Source: Chondrilla cf. caribensis
Taxonomy: Eukaryota > Porifera > Demospongiae > Chondrillida > Chondrillidae
Direction of reading: 5' to 3'
Assembly (NCBI GenBank): GCA_964020155.1
Contig: OZ026569.1
Location: 2,922,971-2,937,970 of the forward strand
DNA: 15,000 bases
Shown here: positions 1 through 9,400 of the stretch, piece by piece
Layout of the letters: every line of letters starts with the position of its first letter
Numbering within the stretch: position 1 is the stretch's first letter
Notes under the pieces: model-generated
Database searches by the model: none
The model's input: only the letters and a program-made list of their open reading frames with translations
Told to the model about the DNA's origin: nothing
Made by a program: the position numbers and the translations under genes

Positions 1-467
1 TGTATTAGAGTAATTCACTTAATGTCACCAGATCTGGTGTGTGTGCATACTTCTACATATCTGTACAGCACATGCAAACACAAGATTCAAACTAATGCCG
101 TCAAACTGCTCTACACCAACACTCTTTATGCAGAGACTGTGTACTTTGTGTACGTATACGTAAATGACTGTATGTACGTATATTGGGTATAGTTGACGAG
201 CATGAATGTCTGTTCGATGTGATCCTCGAGTCCATGTTATTGCTTGAAAATGAATTCACGCACCGTTGAACTGTGCATGTATTGCGCTCTGGTGCATTCC
301 AAGTTTCTATTTCAAAGATGACATTGAAAGTGTAAATACATATGTATGTTGAAATAGGAATCCACTACTCAATAGTCAATGATCATTGTTCTTAGCGATA
401 AGTAAAAATCTCCCTCTCTCTTCCTCTCCTTTTCCTCTCACTGCCTCCCTTGGTGCCTTCACCGTAG
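1..467. other. No gene identified
   Basis: Mixed AT-leaning sequence. A 26-codon frame ending TGA near 268 (DEHECLFDVILESMLLLENE) looks somewhat protein-like but has a weak acceptor. Otherwise nothing. Confidence 0.5.
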
Positions 468-495
468 AATTTGAAGTGCAGCTTATCAAAGCTTA
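468..495 (+). CDS. Possible 28-nt exon
   Basis: A long C/T tract (about 409-462) ends in ACCGTAG and the following 28 bases run to a consensus donor GTAAGT. One frame reads FEVQLIKA. The splice signals are the strongest in the first 6 kb, but I could not find consistent partner exons. Confidence 0.25.
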
Positions 496-1224
496 GTAAG
501 TATTCCGATCAGTGCACACACTCCCTCCATGCAGCTGTTAGCTCTTGTAGAGATGCCAACTTGGAGTTACTTGACTAAACGCGGTACTATTTACACACAA
601 AGAACATTATAATTCGTACGTATGCATATTATATGCACTGTGTCAACTGGTAGTACGTACTGTACTTTCAGTGAGAAGTAGAGATTTGGTGTGGCCTAAT
701 GTGTTCTCTCAGCAATTAAGACTTGTGTGTATTTGAAGTACAGACATACGCAGTGCATAACATGCACCTGATACATACATATAATACAATACACACAATA
801 CTTACGTACATACATATGTGAGTATATTACGGAACATACAGTACACACACAATATTTGTTTCTGTACAACTTTGGTTTCTTAGGGTAGGGGAAGTTCAGC
901 TTCATTTCTTTTGTCATTTTTTGTGTTTATCTCTTCGTGGGGGTTTCCAAGCCAATAAAAGCTAAACCCAGGACATCCTGGAAACCTTACTCTACTTGAT
1001 CTACCTCATGATACAGATCTGTGTCTTATTGGCCAGAATGTATTATTCATACAGGTGTATGTACATACGTATTTACACATCTGTGTATATTATAATAATA
1101 GAAGTGCATATATACGTATGTATGTAAAATTTCATAGTACGTATGTACCTTGAGTACTGGTTTATTATGTCTACTATTTGTTGTTGTTTTGTCTTGCTCG
1201 TTTGTGTGGTTGGTGGGGGATGCA
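496..1224. other. No gene identified; TACGTA-rich
   Basis: ATACATAC/TACGTACG words dominate 600-860 and 1050-1150. A short open stretch at 956-1052 (HPGNLTLLDLPHDTDLCLIG) ends at CAG-GTGTAT and could be an exon, but it has no connected neighbours. Confidence 0.5.
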
Positions 1225-1307
1225 GGCGTGTGTGACATTGGAGCCTGTCTACAAAGACCACACAAGGACTAAGGCAAAATGGCCTCTGTAGACAGGTGGT
1301 CAGTGTA
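1225..1307. repeat. Inverted-repeat fragment, possible MITE end
   Basis: CCTGTCTACA and TGTAGACAGG are perfect inverses, and GACCAC/GTGGTC also pair. The right side ends GGTCAGTGTA, resembling a TA-flanked transposon end. The left terminus is not visible. Confidence 0.4.
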
Positions 1308-1517
1308 TGTACGTATGTACAGTATGCACACACATACATATTGTACGTACATAGGATACAAGTGGGTAGAGGTACATATATATTTGACATGCTGTGCAAA
1401 ACTATGTTGAAGACACATTTGGTTTATAATGCAAAAAAATATTCATATACGCATACAGTACATACTGTATGCATATAGTGATGTATACGTACGTATGTGC
1501 GTATGTACATACATATG
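1286..1517. repeat. TACGTA/ATGTAC-rich tract
   Basis: Clusters of GTACGTATGTAC and TACGTACGTATG with spacers; no coding signal. Confidence 0.7.
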
Positions 1518-1700
1518 TACAGTGGATGCCCATTAATTTGCTGCAATTTGTTTTTGAAAAAATGGTGGATTAATAAATTCTTTTGGATTTACTGGGAACA
1601 CATTACTAATTTTAGTTCATATTGTTAATGGGAAATTGTGTGGAATAAAAAGGTACGTATGGCGGATTAAACAGTGGTGTATCAATGCGAATTCACTGTA
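1518..1700 (+). mobile_element. Older TA-flanked MITE
   Basis: Ends TACAGTGGATGCCCATTAA and (inverse) TACAGTGAATTCGCATTGA are imperfect inverted repeats. The interior contains GGTGGATTAA and GGCGGATTAAACAGTGGTG. A decayed relative is at 12895-13010. Confidence 0.65.
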
Positions 1701-1862
1701 CTACGAAGTATATTGTTAGGACATTAGTGCCAGTAGCTGTTGACTGAGGTGTGTGTAAAGACTCACTGCCCTTGTATTATTCTGTACGTGAAATGGAATT
1801 TTTATGATTTCACTTCAATTATTCCAGCAATTCCAGTAAGGTTCTGTATTAGTACAGCTACA

Positions 1863-1899
1863 TACGGTACATGTTACAAGAAACCTGAATTTTTCCGCA
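1863..1899 (+). repeat. Left terminal inverted repeat
   Basis: 37 bases, perfect inverse match to 2662-2698. Past it the two ends diverge but both stay rich in CCGC. Confidence 0.9.
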
Positions 1900-2661
1900 A
1901 CGCTACGCGGTTAGCCAGCCCGGAAACCGGTGAATGTCCGCTAAAATTACCGCGGAGCGAGTGTACGCTGAATGCGGAGCGTTTGTGACCAGTCTGCGGA
2001 GTGTGTGTGCCCTATCTGCGGAAATGTAGCGAGATCGAGACGTCAGCCGTTTTCCCAGAAGGGCAACGCTAGCTAGCTACGTACGTATATTAGTACGTAT
2101 GTAAAAAGGAGCTCGTTATTGTTGGCAGTGCGCATGTGTGCCTTTATTATAATTGATGATTGATAAAGGAGCCTTTGGAAGAAGACAGAGACATCGACTA
2201 GAGTCAGAGATCGCCTAAGTGAGGGGTATACGTATACGTACGTACGCACGTACGTTCGTAATTCGGATCGAACTTAATTTAAACGTAGTTACTACTTCAG
2301 GATGCGATTTGACTTTTTGCGCTATTAAATAAACATTGCGTTGTTAAATTTTGATTGATTGAACCACAATCCATCACTCTTCCGCGAAGTAGAAAAATGG
2401 CGGCGCTGGAACACTATCTGTTGACGATTTGGGGTTACGAGAGCGTACTGTCGCGCAGACTGCGATAAATCGATTCAGGTAAACCTGCTCGGAACCATTT
2501 TCTGCGCGATCATGGCGAAATCCGCACCGTACATACGTACGTTATCTCTCCGCGGGTACCAAGTGGTCAATCCGCAGGTGTAAACCGATCTCTCCGCGGG
2601 ACGTTCATGAAAATCAACGACTTGCCGCTCTGCTATACGCAGATACCAAGCGCGGCAAGCC

Positions 2662-2698
2662 TGCGGAAAAATTCAGGTTTCTTGTAACATGTACCGTA
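2662..2698 (-). repeat. Right terminal inverted repeat
   Basis: Perfect inverse of 1863-1899. The TCTCTCCGCGGG word occurs twice just inside it, near 2545 and 2591. Confidence 0.9.
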
Positions 2699-3157
2699 CA
2701 TCCTAATAGTTCTGTTGTGGGAGCCTGAATGGAGGGAGTGTCTTTGTAACACTTGGTTGAGAATCTCAACAATTGGTAGTGTTTTGGTATGTGAACAACT
2801 CATAAATGTGACTCCGAGTGACCTAGTGTCTCAACCATTCATTGAGGTCTGACTTAATCGAGACGTATGCGCTATTAGTAACTCGAGAAGATCACTTGCG
2901 GATCAAATGCACAGAAAAGTGAAGAGCAAAGTAATCCTTCTATAAGGTGGTAATCTCCACAATTATCGTGCACTTACTACGATGATGTTTGCCCCCACTC
3001 ACCATCCGCCCACCTCTCATTAGAGACACAAGATTGCAGAGTACATACGCAGTAATATGTATGATGTGTGTACTGTGTTTATAACATTGTACAGACTGTA
3101 CAACATACATGTGTACCGTATACGCAGCACATACACGAACAACTCACCTATGAACAT
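2699..3157. other. No gene identified
   Basis: An open stretch at 2827-2911 (SDLIETYALLVTREDHLRIK) lies between ACCTAG and a GTGAAG donor-like site. It is suggestive only. The rest is featureless. Confidence 0.4.
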
Positions 3158-3275
3158 GTATCCTGATTCGTAGCAACATCAAAGAGACATGATAATTATA
3201 GGCCACATCCACATCCCATGTACGTACCTAAATACCATATCCTGGAATGTGACAATTGATTCATCAATTGGCTAT
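3158..3275 (+). repeat. Dispersed repeat, copy 1
   Basis: TGTATCCTGATTCGTAGCAA, then CATCAAAGAGA, and later ATCCTGGAATGTGACAATTG; the same order recurs at 4419-4520. Confidence 0.5.
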
Positions 3276-3303
3276 GAAAAGGCCAGCAGATGGCTAATCA
3301 GGA

Positions 3304-3481
3304 TACAGTGGAACCTCTCTATTACAAACCTCTGAGTTGCAGAAGCATCTATAATAAGGACACCATTCTGTGTCCCAGTGTAGTACTGTAGTGTATTAAG
3401 TGACCTCTGAATTGAGGACACCTCTGTAATAAGGACTAAAATCAAGGTTCCAAAGTGTCCTTAATAGAGAGGTCCACTGTA
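3304..3481 (+). mobile_element. CAGTGGAACC-type MITE, subfamily 1, copy 1
   Basis: Flanked by TA, with ends CAGTGGAACCTCTCTATTA and its inverse TAATAGAGAGGTCCACTG. The interior contains GGACACCATTCTGTGTCCCA and GTGTAGTAC. The TIR resembles pogo/Tigger-like families from memory. No transposase. Confidence 0.85.
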
Positions 3482-3668
3482 CTCATTATTTATACGTACG
3501 TATCACATTTATGAAGGAATTGCAGGAAATGGATCCTTTTAAAGGAGGTACATATACGTACAGTTGAACCCCTCTACCGCAAAACTCAATTGCCAACTTC
3601 AAAATTTCATGTTTACAGTATTTACGTACATATGTGTACCTGCAATAGTAAATGTAGGGACTTGACAA

Positions 3669-3877
3669 TACCGTATAGCGGGAAATATTCGCGGGACAAA
3701 ATTTTCGCGGATTTCGCGGTTTGCCTAACATCCGCGAAAATTTTATCCGCGAACTAGGCGTTCTCGCTGTTCTGTCGCGTGACTCTGGCCAGCATCCGCG
3801 AAAATTTTATCCGCGAATTTTCATTTTTGGAGCCATCCGCGAAAATTTTGTCTGCGAAAATTTCCCGCTATACGGTA
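3669..3877. mobile_element. 209-bp MITE with TA ends and internal direct repeats
   Basis: The ends TACCGTATAGCGGGAAAT and ATTTCCCGCTATACGGTA are inverse. The inverted match extends about 42 bp with two small differences. TA flanks fit a Tc1/mariner-type target. Inside are three direct copies of CATCCGCGAAAATTTT (about 3729, 3792, 3833). No coding capacity. Confidence 0.88.
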
Positions 3878-4089
3878 GTTTCATGATAAGAGATGCTTGG
3901 CATTAAACAATTTCATGTTAATAAGGTTTGACTGTAACATGTACATACATGTGTGCTTGGGGTGCTGGCAATTGACATCTGGTGCATGATTGGATGTAAC
4001 ATTTTGCAGACAATTCTGCTAGCTTTGTAGCAACTCCCAGTCCTAATAAGGCAATTGGCATGATCTCAACACAGGTATCGAGTAAATCC

Positions 4090-4221
4090 AATTCACAGCA
4101 ATGTCATGTATGTATAGATACATATGTACATACGGTACATATGTATATACTAATACAGTAAAATATGTGCATACATACGTATGTACAAGTAATGAGGTAC
4201 TGTATATCATAATAGTACGTA
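4090..4221. repeat. TACGTA/ATGTAC-rich tract beside the 4222 MITE
   Basis: Runs such as ATACATATGTACATACGG and ATACATACGTATGTAC end right at the TA flank of the MITE. Confidence 0.65.
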
Positions 4222-4398
4222 TACAGTGGAACCTCTTCGTAAAGGACACATTGGGACCAGCTAATTTGTCCACTGTAGAGAAATGTATTAGCACTATAGG
4301 AAAGTTCATTTTTGAGGCCTAAGAAAGTGTCCTTTATAGGGAGGCATTATCTATGGTGTCCTTTATTGAGAGAGTCCTTTAATAGAGATACCACTGTA
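4222..4398 (+). mobile_element. CAGTGGAACC-type MITE, subfamily 2, copy 1
   Basis: TA-flanked, with ends CAGTGGAACCTCTTCGTAAA and ATACCACTG. The interior (ACATTGGGACCAGC, TGTCCACTGTAGAG) differs from subfamily 1 but matches 11772-11973 inverted. Confidence 0.82.
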
Positions 4399-4418
4399 TT
4401 ATTATTACATATGTATTG

Positions 4419-4520
4419 GATGTATCCTGGTTGGTGGAAACATCACAGAGATCAACAGGGAAGCATATCCTATGTATCCTGAAATCACCAGATGTGACAG
4501 TTGATTGATGCAATAATTGT
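4419..4520 (+). repeat. Dispersed repeat, copy 2
   Basis: TGTATCCTGGTTGGTGGAAA, CATCACAGAGA and later GATGTGACAGTTGATTGATG correspond to 3158-3275. Confidence 0.5.
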
Positions 4521-4660
4521 TATCTTCCCACCACTTGCACGTACAATGGCACCCGTATGACACAGTGTGGACAGAATAGATTCTGCACTCTCTTGGCATG
4601 TTCGTGTATATGCACATACAGTCATACTATGTATGAAGTAATTTTCCTAGCTGTGTGTAC

Positions 4661-4852
4661 ATGTGTGTTTACCGGCAGTAAGCACAATGTACGTATGCTG
4701 TACGTACATATGTACGTACTTACCTACGTACGTACGTATATGTGTGTTTACCTACATGTGTTTGTACAGTACATATGTGTTTACCGGCAGTAAGTACAAT
4801 GTATGCTGTACATACATATGTACGTACGTACTTACCTACGTACGTACATGTG
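4661..4852 (+). repeat. Tandem duplication, 112-bp period
   Basis: GTGTTTACCGGCAGTAAG at about 4664 recurs at about 4776. Both are followed by CACAATGT/TACAATGT and then long TACGTAC palindromic runs. Confidence 0.85.
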
Positions 4853-5425
4853 TTAGATACATAGTGTGTGATAGCTTAATGAGCCTACATTGAAGGGTTT
4901 CGCATTTGTGTCCACATTGATGTAGTACTTGTGTGCTAGTGTGTCATTCTATTGGCTTCAGTGCACCACTTTGGTGGCTTCGGTGTGTATTTTGTATTGT
5001 CTGTTCTCCCCTTGGTGTCACTTTGTGAGTAATTCAATCAGGAAGTCATATTGCTGGCGCTAATGAGATACATACATTGTGAGTGTTCGGCTGTACTGTG
5101 ACCATCTGCTATGTGCAGCTCTTGTAATCTATGGGTGCATATGTGCGCTATATTGAATTAATGACATATCTGGTCTAACACTATCGTATGATTGTATACG
5201 ATGTCATATGATGTGTAACGTACTTACGTACGTGGAGAGGTTACTGGAGTATCCCATGGGATTTCCCTTCATCTTCTCTCATTGTTGGGAAGTGGATACG
5301 TATGTGGGATTGCACAACTCCTGTCTGTACCTGAACATACAGTGTGTACATATTCTGTATGGTGCATATCCATGTTCACACAGTGCCGATTGAATGTGAT
5401 GGTATCCTTATGAGTAGAAATTGTA

Positions 5426-5430
<5 letters not shown>
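4853..5430. other. No gene identified
   Basis: Unique-looking AT-leaning sequence with scattered TACGTA words. Several short open frames, none with coding composition. Confidence 0.5.
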
Positions 5431-5491
<61 letters not shown>

Positions 5492-5572
5492 ATGTGTGTG
5501 TGTGCGTGCGTGCGTGCATGTGTGTGTGTGTGTGCATGCGTGCGTGCGTGTGTGTGTGTGTGTACATGTGTG
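5431..5572 (+). repeat. TG microsatellite, compound
   Basis: 29 pure TG units (5431-5488), then mixed TG/CG/CATG runs with TGCGTGCG blocks. Open frames here in several phases (Cys-Val or Thr-His polymers) are artefacts of the repeat. Confidence 0.98.
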
Positions 5573-6134
5573 CATTTGCTTGTCACATACAAGTCACATG
5601 ACACAGTTCCCTGGCACACCAAACCCTCCAATACCTACCCAATAGCATACACATTAAACTAAAACAAAATTAGTCTGACCACTACCACAGTGGTATGTTA
5701 TCTAATCCAATACATTAGACTTACTCATTTTGTTGGTTTGGCTGCTTAAGTGCATACGTAAGTATTTGTGTTACGGTTACGGTTATGTGAGCGTAGTCAT
5801 CCTGGGGAGCCATTAGTCAGGAGCCAACTATACTGGGCACCTAGTCAAAAATTGTTCAAGTACAAATTGTGAACACCAATCAGGCTTCCATATGTACGTC
5901 AAATTACATCCATGCGTGTATTGTCGGAAGGGCCTTTGTGAGAAATTTGAGATGTTTACAGAGATGTTGGGAGAGTTGCCTGGTGGAACTTTATGACAAG
6001 TTATAAAATACGTTAGGAAAGATGTTATAAAAGGGATTTATGACAATGTCTTCAGGTGATATTCACAGCACGTTCATTTCCATATTTGGCTTCTTATTCG
6101 TGATATTCATCCATCACATCTGGTGTGCCAGCTG
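5573..6134. other. Presumed intergenic sequence upstream of Gene A
   Basis: Contains GTTACGGTTACGGTTA at about 5770 and one dispersed repeat copy (5801-5844). No supported gene. Confidence 0.5.
5801..5844 (+). repeat. Dispersed repeat, third copy
   Basis: Reads CCTGGGGAGCCATTAGTCAG and, further on, CTGGGCACCTAG, paralleling 12049-12092. Confidence 0.45.
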
Positions 6135-6155
6135 TTGGTTGCCATGGGCAACCAA
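6135..6155. promoter_or_regulatory. RFX-type X-box palindrome
   Basis: Nine-base perfect inverted arms around a central ATG. The core is GTTGCC-ATG-GGCAAC, fitting the X-box consensus RYYNYY-N(1-3)-RRNRRY with both half sites ideal. It lies 255 bp upstream of the proposed Gene A start. RFX factors use X-boxes in promoters of ciliary genes across animals; use here is inferred. Confidence 0.6.
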
Positions 6156-6410
6156 GCTTACACGAAATGCATTATTGTCCCTTTATGCTTCGTACCCTTG
6201 GTTATGAAATAGCATTAGTTAGCACCACCAGTAGTTAAGGAGTTCATTGGTAAAATTATCCTGATAAAAAGTGGCAAAACTGGCTCATGTTGCATCACAT
6301 GTACCATGAGTGTGAAGATGTGAGATTGTCTCACTCGACTACTTGCAATGTTGTGCCTAGGACTGAAACATACACTTACAGCAGTTGACTCTCTCAAGAT
6401 TGCAAAGCTA

Positions 6411-6466
6411 ATGGAAGCCGATGGGAACCAGTTTGTGGTTTATTGTGGACTTATGGCCTCACACAA
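6411..6466 (+). CDS. Gene A proposed exon 1
   Basis: Reads MEADGNQFVVYCGLMASH plus two bases, before a GTAGTA donor that is also the start of the minisatellite. The open frame continues upstream to a TGA at about 6323, reading MLCLGLKHTLTAVDSLKIAK before this Met, so the true start could be an earlier Met near 6348, or the exon could be internal with an acceptor at the CAGCAG near 6384. The frame closes at TAG 6468, so if the donor is wrong this is a terminal exon of another gene. Confidence 0.4.
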
Positions 6467-9400
6467 GTAGTAGTTATGAGGAGACTAGGCACACATGTAT
6501 GTAGTAGTCATGAGGAGACTAGGCACACATATGTAGTAGTCATGAGGAGATTAGGGACACATACGTATATACGTACATAGTAGTCATGAGGAGATTAGGG
6601 ACACATGTACATAGTAGCCATGAGGAGACTAGGCACACATGTACGTAGTAGTCATGAGGAGATTAGGGACACATGTACATAGTAGCCATGAGGAGACTAG
6701 GCACACATGTACGTAGTAGTCATGAGGAGACTAGGCACACATGTACGTAGTAGTCATGAGGAGATTAGGGACACATGTACGTAGTAGTCATGAGGAGACT
6801 AGGCACACATGTACGTAGTAGTCGTGAGGAGATTAGGCACACATACATTGTAGCCACAATGAGATTAGGCGCACATATGTAGTAGTAGCCTTGTGGAGTA
6901 GCCTCTGGCTAAAGGCCTTCCCAGTTTAAATAAGTTTCCATAACCATAGTAGCCATGAGGAGACTAGGCACACATGTACGTACGTACGTAGTAGTCGTGA
7001 GGAGATTAGGGACACATACGTATGTAGTAGTTATAAGGAGGTTATTGAGGCTCTCCTATTCTCGATCAAGTGCCAGCTGCTTATGATAGCATCCACAGAT
7101 CTAATTTGCTTCGTACCCAAACTTTGTTCTCTTGTTTGTTTTGATGTTGTTGTGATTCTAGTTGTGCACAGGATACGGCACATACAGTATGTACATGTAT
7201 TCATGTTCATTGTTGTGGATTCACCACAGTAGTTGCACGTGTTCTCATTCCTATTTCCATTCCAGGAGGAAAGACGTAGGAACCGGGATGCAACCCATGC
7301 TGGACATAAGATGAAGAAAAAGAAAACAATTACTCACCAGGTGTGTACGTGTGTACAATGCTTTCTAGTGAAGGGATAAAGGGTAATCTACCTCTGAATG
7401 TAAATGTTTTGTCATCTCATTAATCTGCCACAATTTATGAAAAACAAGTAAATTTTAGTCAAAAAGCTCTGTGGGTTACCCTCCCCCCCTCCACACTCAA
7501 ATTACTTTGGCATCTTTTTCAGTTTCAAAACAGCCTTCACTGGAGATGTATGTATGTATGTATGGTGAAGGTTTGCTCTTGAATTCTAGTTCAATTTTTT
7601 AATTCTCCGTGTTTCAAGGTTGGCCGCGTTTTTGCACAATGAAATCATAATATAAATTCACTGTTGGATTACATGTACGTAGGAACCCATACTATAATAT
7701 ATATAGGACAAGTGTAACGTTGAAATAATGTGGCAGATTAACAAGTTTAGTGTATTATAGTAATCATTCTATTATGTATGTACCCAAGTGAATTCATGCA
7801 CGGAAATAATGGTAGACAAAGTGATTTGGTGGGGATAAAGCAGTTGTGGGTTAATGCAAACCCTCTGTATTTACATGTTTACTTTTGTTGTGTTGTTTTA
7901 GCCGTTTGTCAGTGCTGAGGAGAGGGAACGCCAGCGACTGGAGGACCTGAAAAGGCAGGAGGAACTTCGCCGCACGGAGAAGGAGAAGAAGATTGAGGAG
8001 AAGAAAGAGAAGAAGGCAAAAAGGAGGGAGGAACGAATGAAAAAGAAAAGTGAAGAACAACAGAAGGTATGTGGCCTTTCTTGTAGACAGTTTTGATGTA
8101 CCAGTACTTGTAGCTGAACCTGTTGGTTGTAATTCTCAAGCCAACCCCATGTCCACATTACTGTTTGTCTCATTTTAGCAGTCACTTACTATGAACACGT
8201 ACCAGTGTTAACCACCAACATATAAACAAATATTCTCACAGGTCATTGCTGTTGTGCCTACAGTGCTCACTAGCCTGCTTATCTAGACCACTGTGGGACA
8301 GGCATGAAATGGTCCATCAATCATGTGCATCAGGGGATCACCCGTGTGGGACAGCATACTCACTGTATGACAGGATCAATCCTTGCTCATCCGACACCTT
8401 TTATAATCGGACATCTCTAACAGGGGATTTGTACAGAACCCATGAAACGCCTGGGATCCCCCCCCCCCCATTTTTCACATGCTCTTAAAATATTATTTAC
8501 CTCAACTCTGAAAGCATCGTGTCTCCTTACCAATCTTATTAAAGTTTGAAGTACATAACTCTGCATAAAACAGCAGGTTGCCAAATACTATTTTATACCG
8601 TGTTAAGCCACTACTGAAACTCCATAAGTTCCCCAAAACTTCAATTTCTGTACATATGCTCATGTACATACATACGTACAAAAGGATAATGTATAATACA
8701 TACATACATATTATTATGTGTATACGTATGTATGTAGTGGACAATATCCAGGGTTGCCAGTGAACCTCCAGGTGACCTGTTGTTATTGTCTGTTTGTGTG
8801 TGATGTGCAGGAGAGGCAGATTGACGTGTCGTATCTCGGATGTAAAATCGACCGCAACGGTGAATACTGCTACACACCTCCTGCAGGTATCAATGAAGTG
8901 AGTTACTGCTGTCCACATCATTATCCCCTTGTTCTTTTTCACTATGTGTCCTATTGTATCATTTATATCTTTGGTTAACTAATTTCTTCAATTGGTGAAA
9001 TTGTATATTTTTGTCACCTTGTTGTTCTTCAGTGATGTGTCTTCAGTCATTCGTATCTTCGATTGATCAATTTGTTCAATTGAGTAAGTCATTATGTATT
9101 CTTTTGGTGTTTTTCCGGCACTAGGTACCAAGGCCATGTCAACCTTATGCGGGTAACTCGTATCGGGGTTCTGGAATTGGGCACTCAAGAAACAACTCAG
9201 ATTCTCTTCGACTGGGCCCCACACGGAAGTCTGGAAGTGGATCCTATAGACACCGCCCTCATCTACACTCATCTTCCCGCACTTCGTCTGATCCGCTAAC
9301 AGTGAACACCCCAGTTACAGAGGCCCTCGCTTTTAATCCACAACCACCGTTACCGCCATCCAGTCCGAAAATTAAGGCGTGGCAGTGTCCTACGTCCCCG

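Larger units (their letters stand above)
1863..2698. mobile_element. Non-autonomous DNA element with 37-bp perfect TIRs
   Basis: 1863-1899 is the exact reverse complement of 2662-2698 (starts TACGGTACATGTTACAAGAA). The outermost TA on each side could be a target duplication, as in Tc1/mariner-like elements, with the element starting CGG. The 836-bp interior is CpG-rich relative to its surroundings, with repeated CCGCGG/TCCGC words. It has no transposase frame; the longest sensible frame is a 23-codon start at 2397. The superfamily is not certain. Confidence 0.85.

Noticed and set aside
1740..1988. 82-codon plus-strand frame
   Set aside because: It crosses the left end of the 836-bp element, so only chance joins its halves.
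3721..3906. 61-codon plus-strand frame
   Set aside because: It lies within the 3669-3877 MITE and its repeated words; no protein character.
4043..4322. Open frames on both strands with FPIVLIHFSTVDK-like and WNLFVKDTLGP-like peptides
   Set aside because: The same peptides recur at 10289-10495 and 11771-12010 because those are copies of the same non-coding MITE group.
4945..5024. Possible exon between GGCTTCAG and a GTGAGT donor
   Set aside because: All three frames are open and none has coding composition, so there is no way to choose; no partner exon.
5269..5662. Overlapping long open frames on both strands
   Set aside because: They are translations of the TG microsatellite (Cys-Val and Thr-His polymers).
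6468..7050. CRISPR array
   Set aside because: The units are contiguous tandem copies without unique spacers, in a eukaryotic intron.
7851..8185. Minus-strand frames rich in Phe, Leu and Ser
   Set aside because: Shadows of the purine-rich E/K/R exon 4 of Gene A.
8988..9272. 94-codon minus-strand frame
   Set aside because: It overlaps the start of Gene A exon 6 and its intron; the plus-strand frame has splice signals and an in-phase connection, the minus frame has none.
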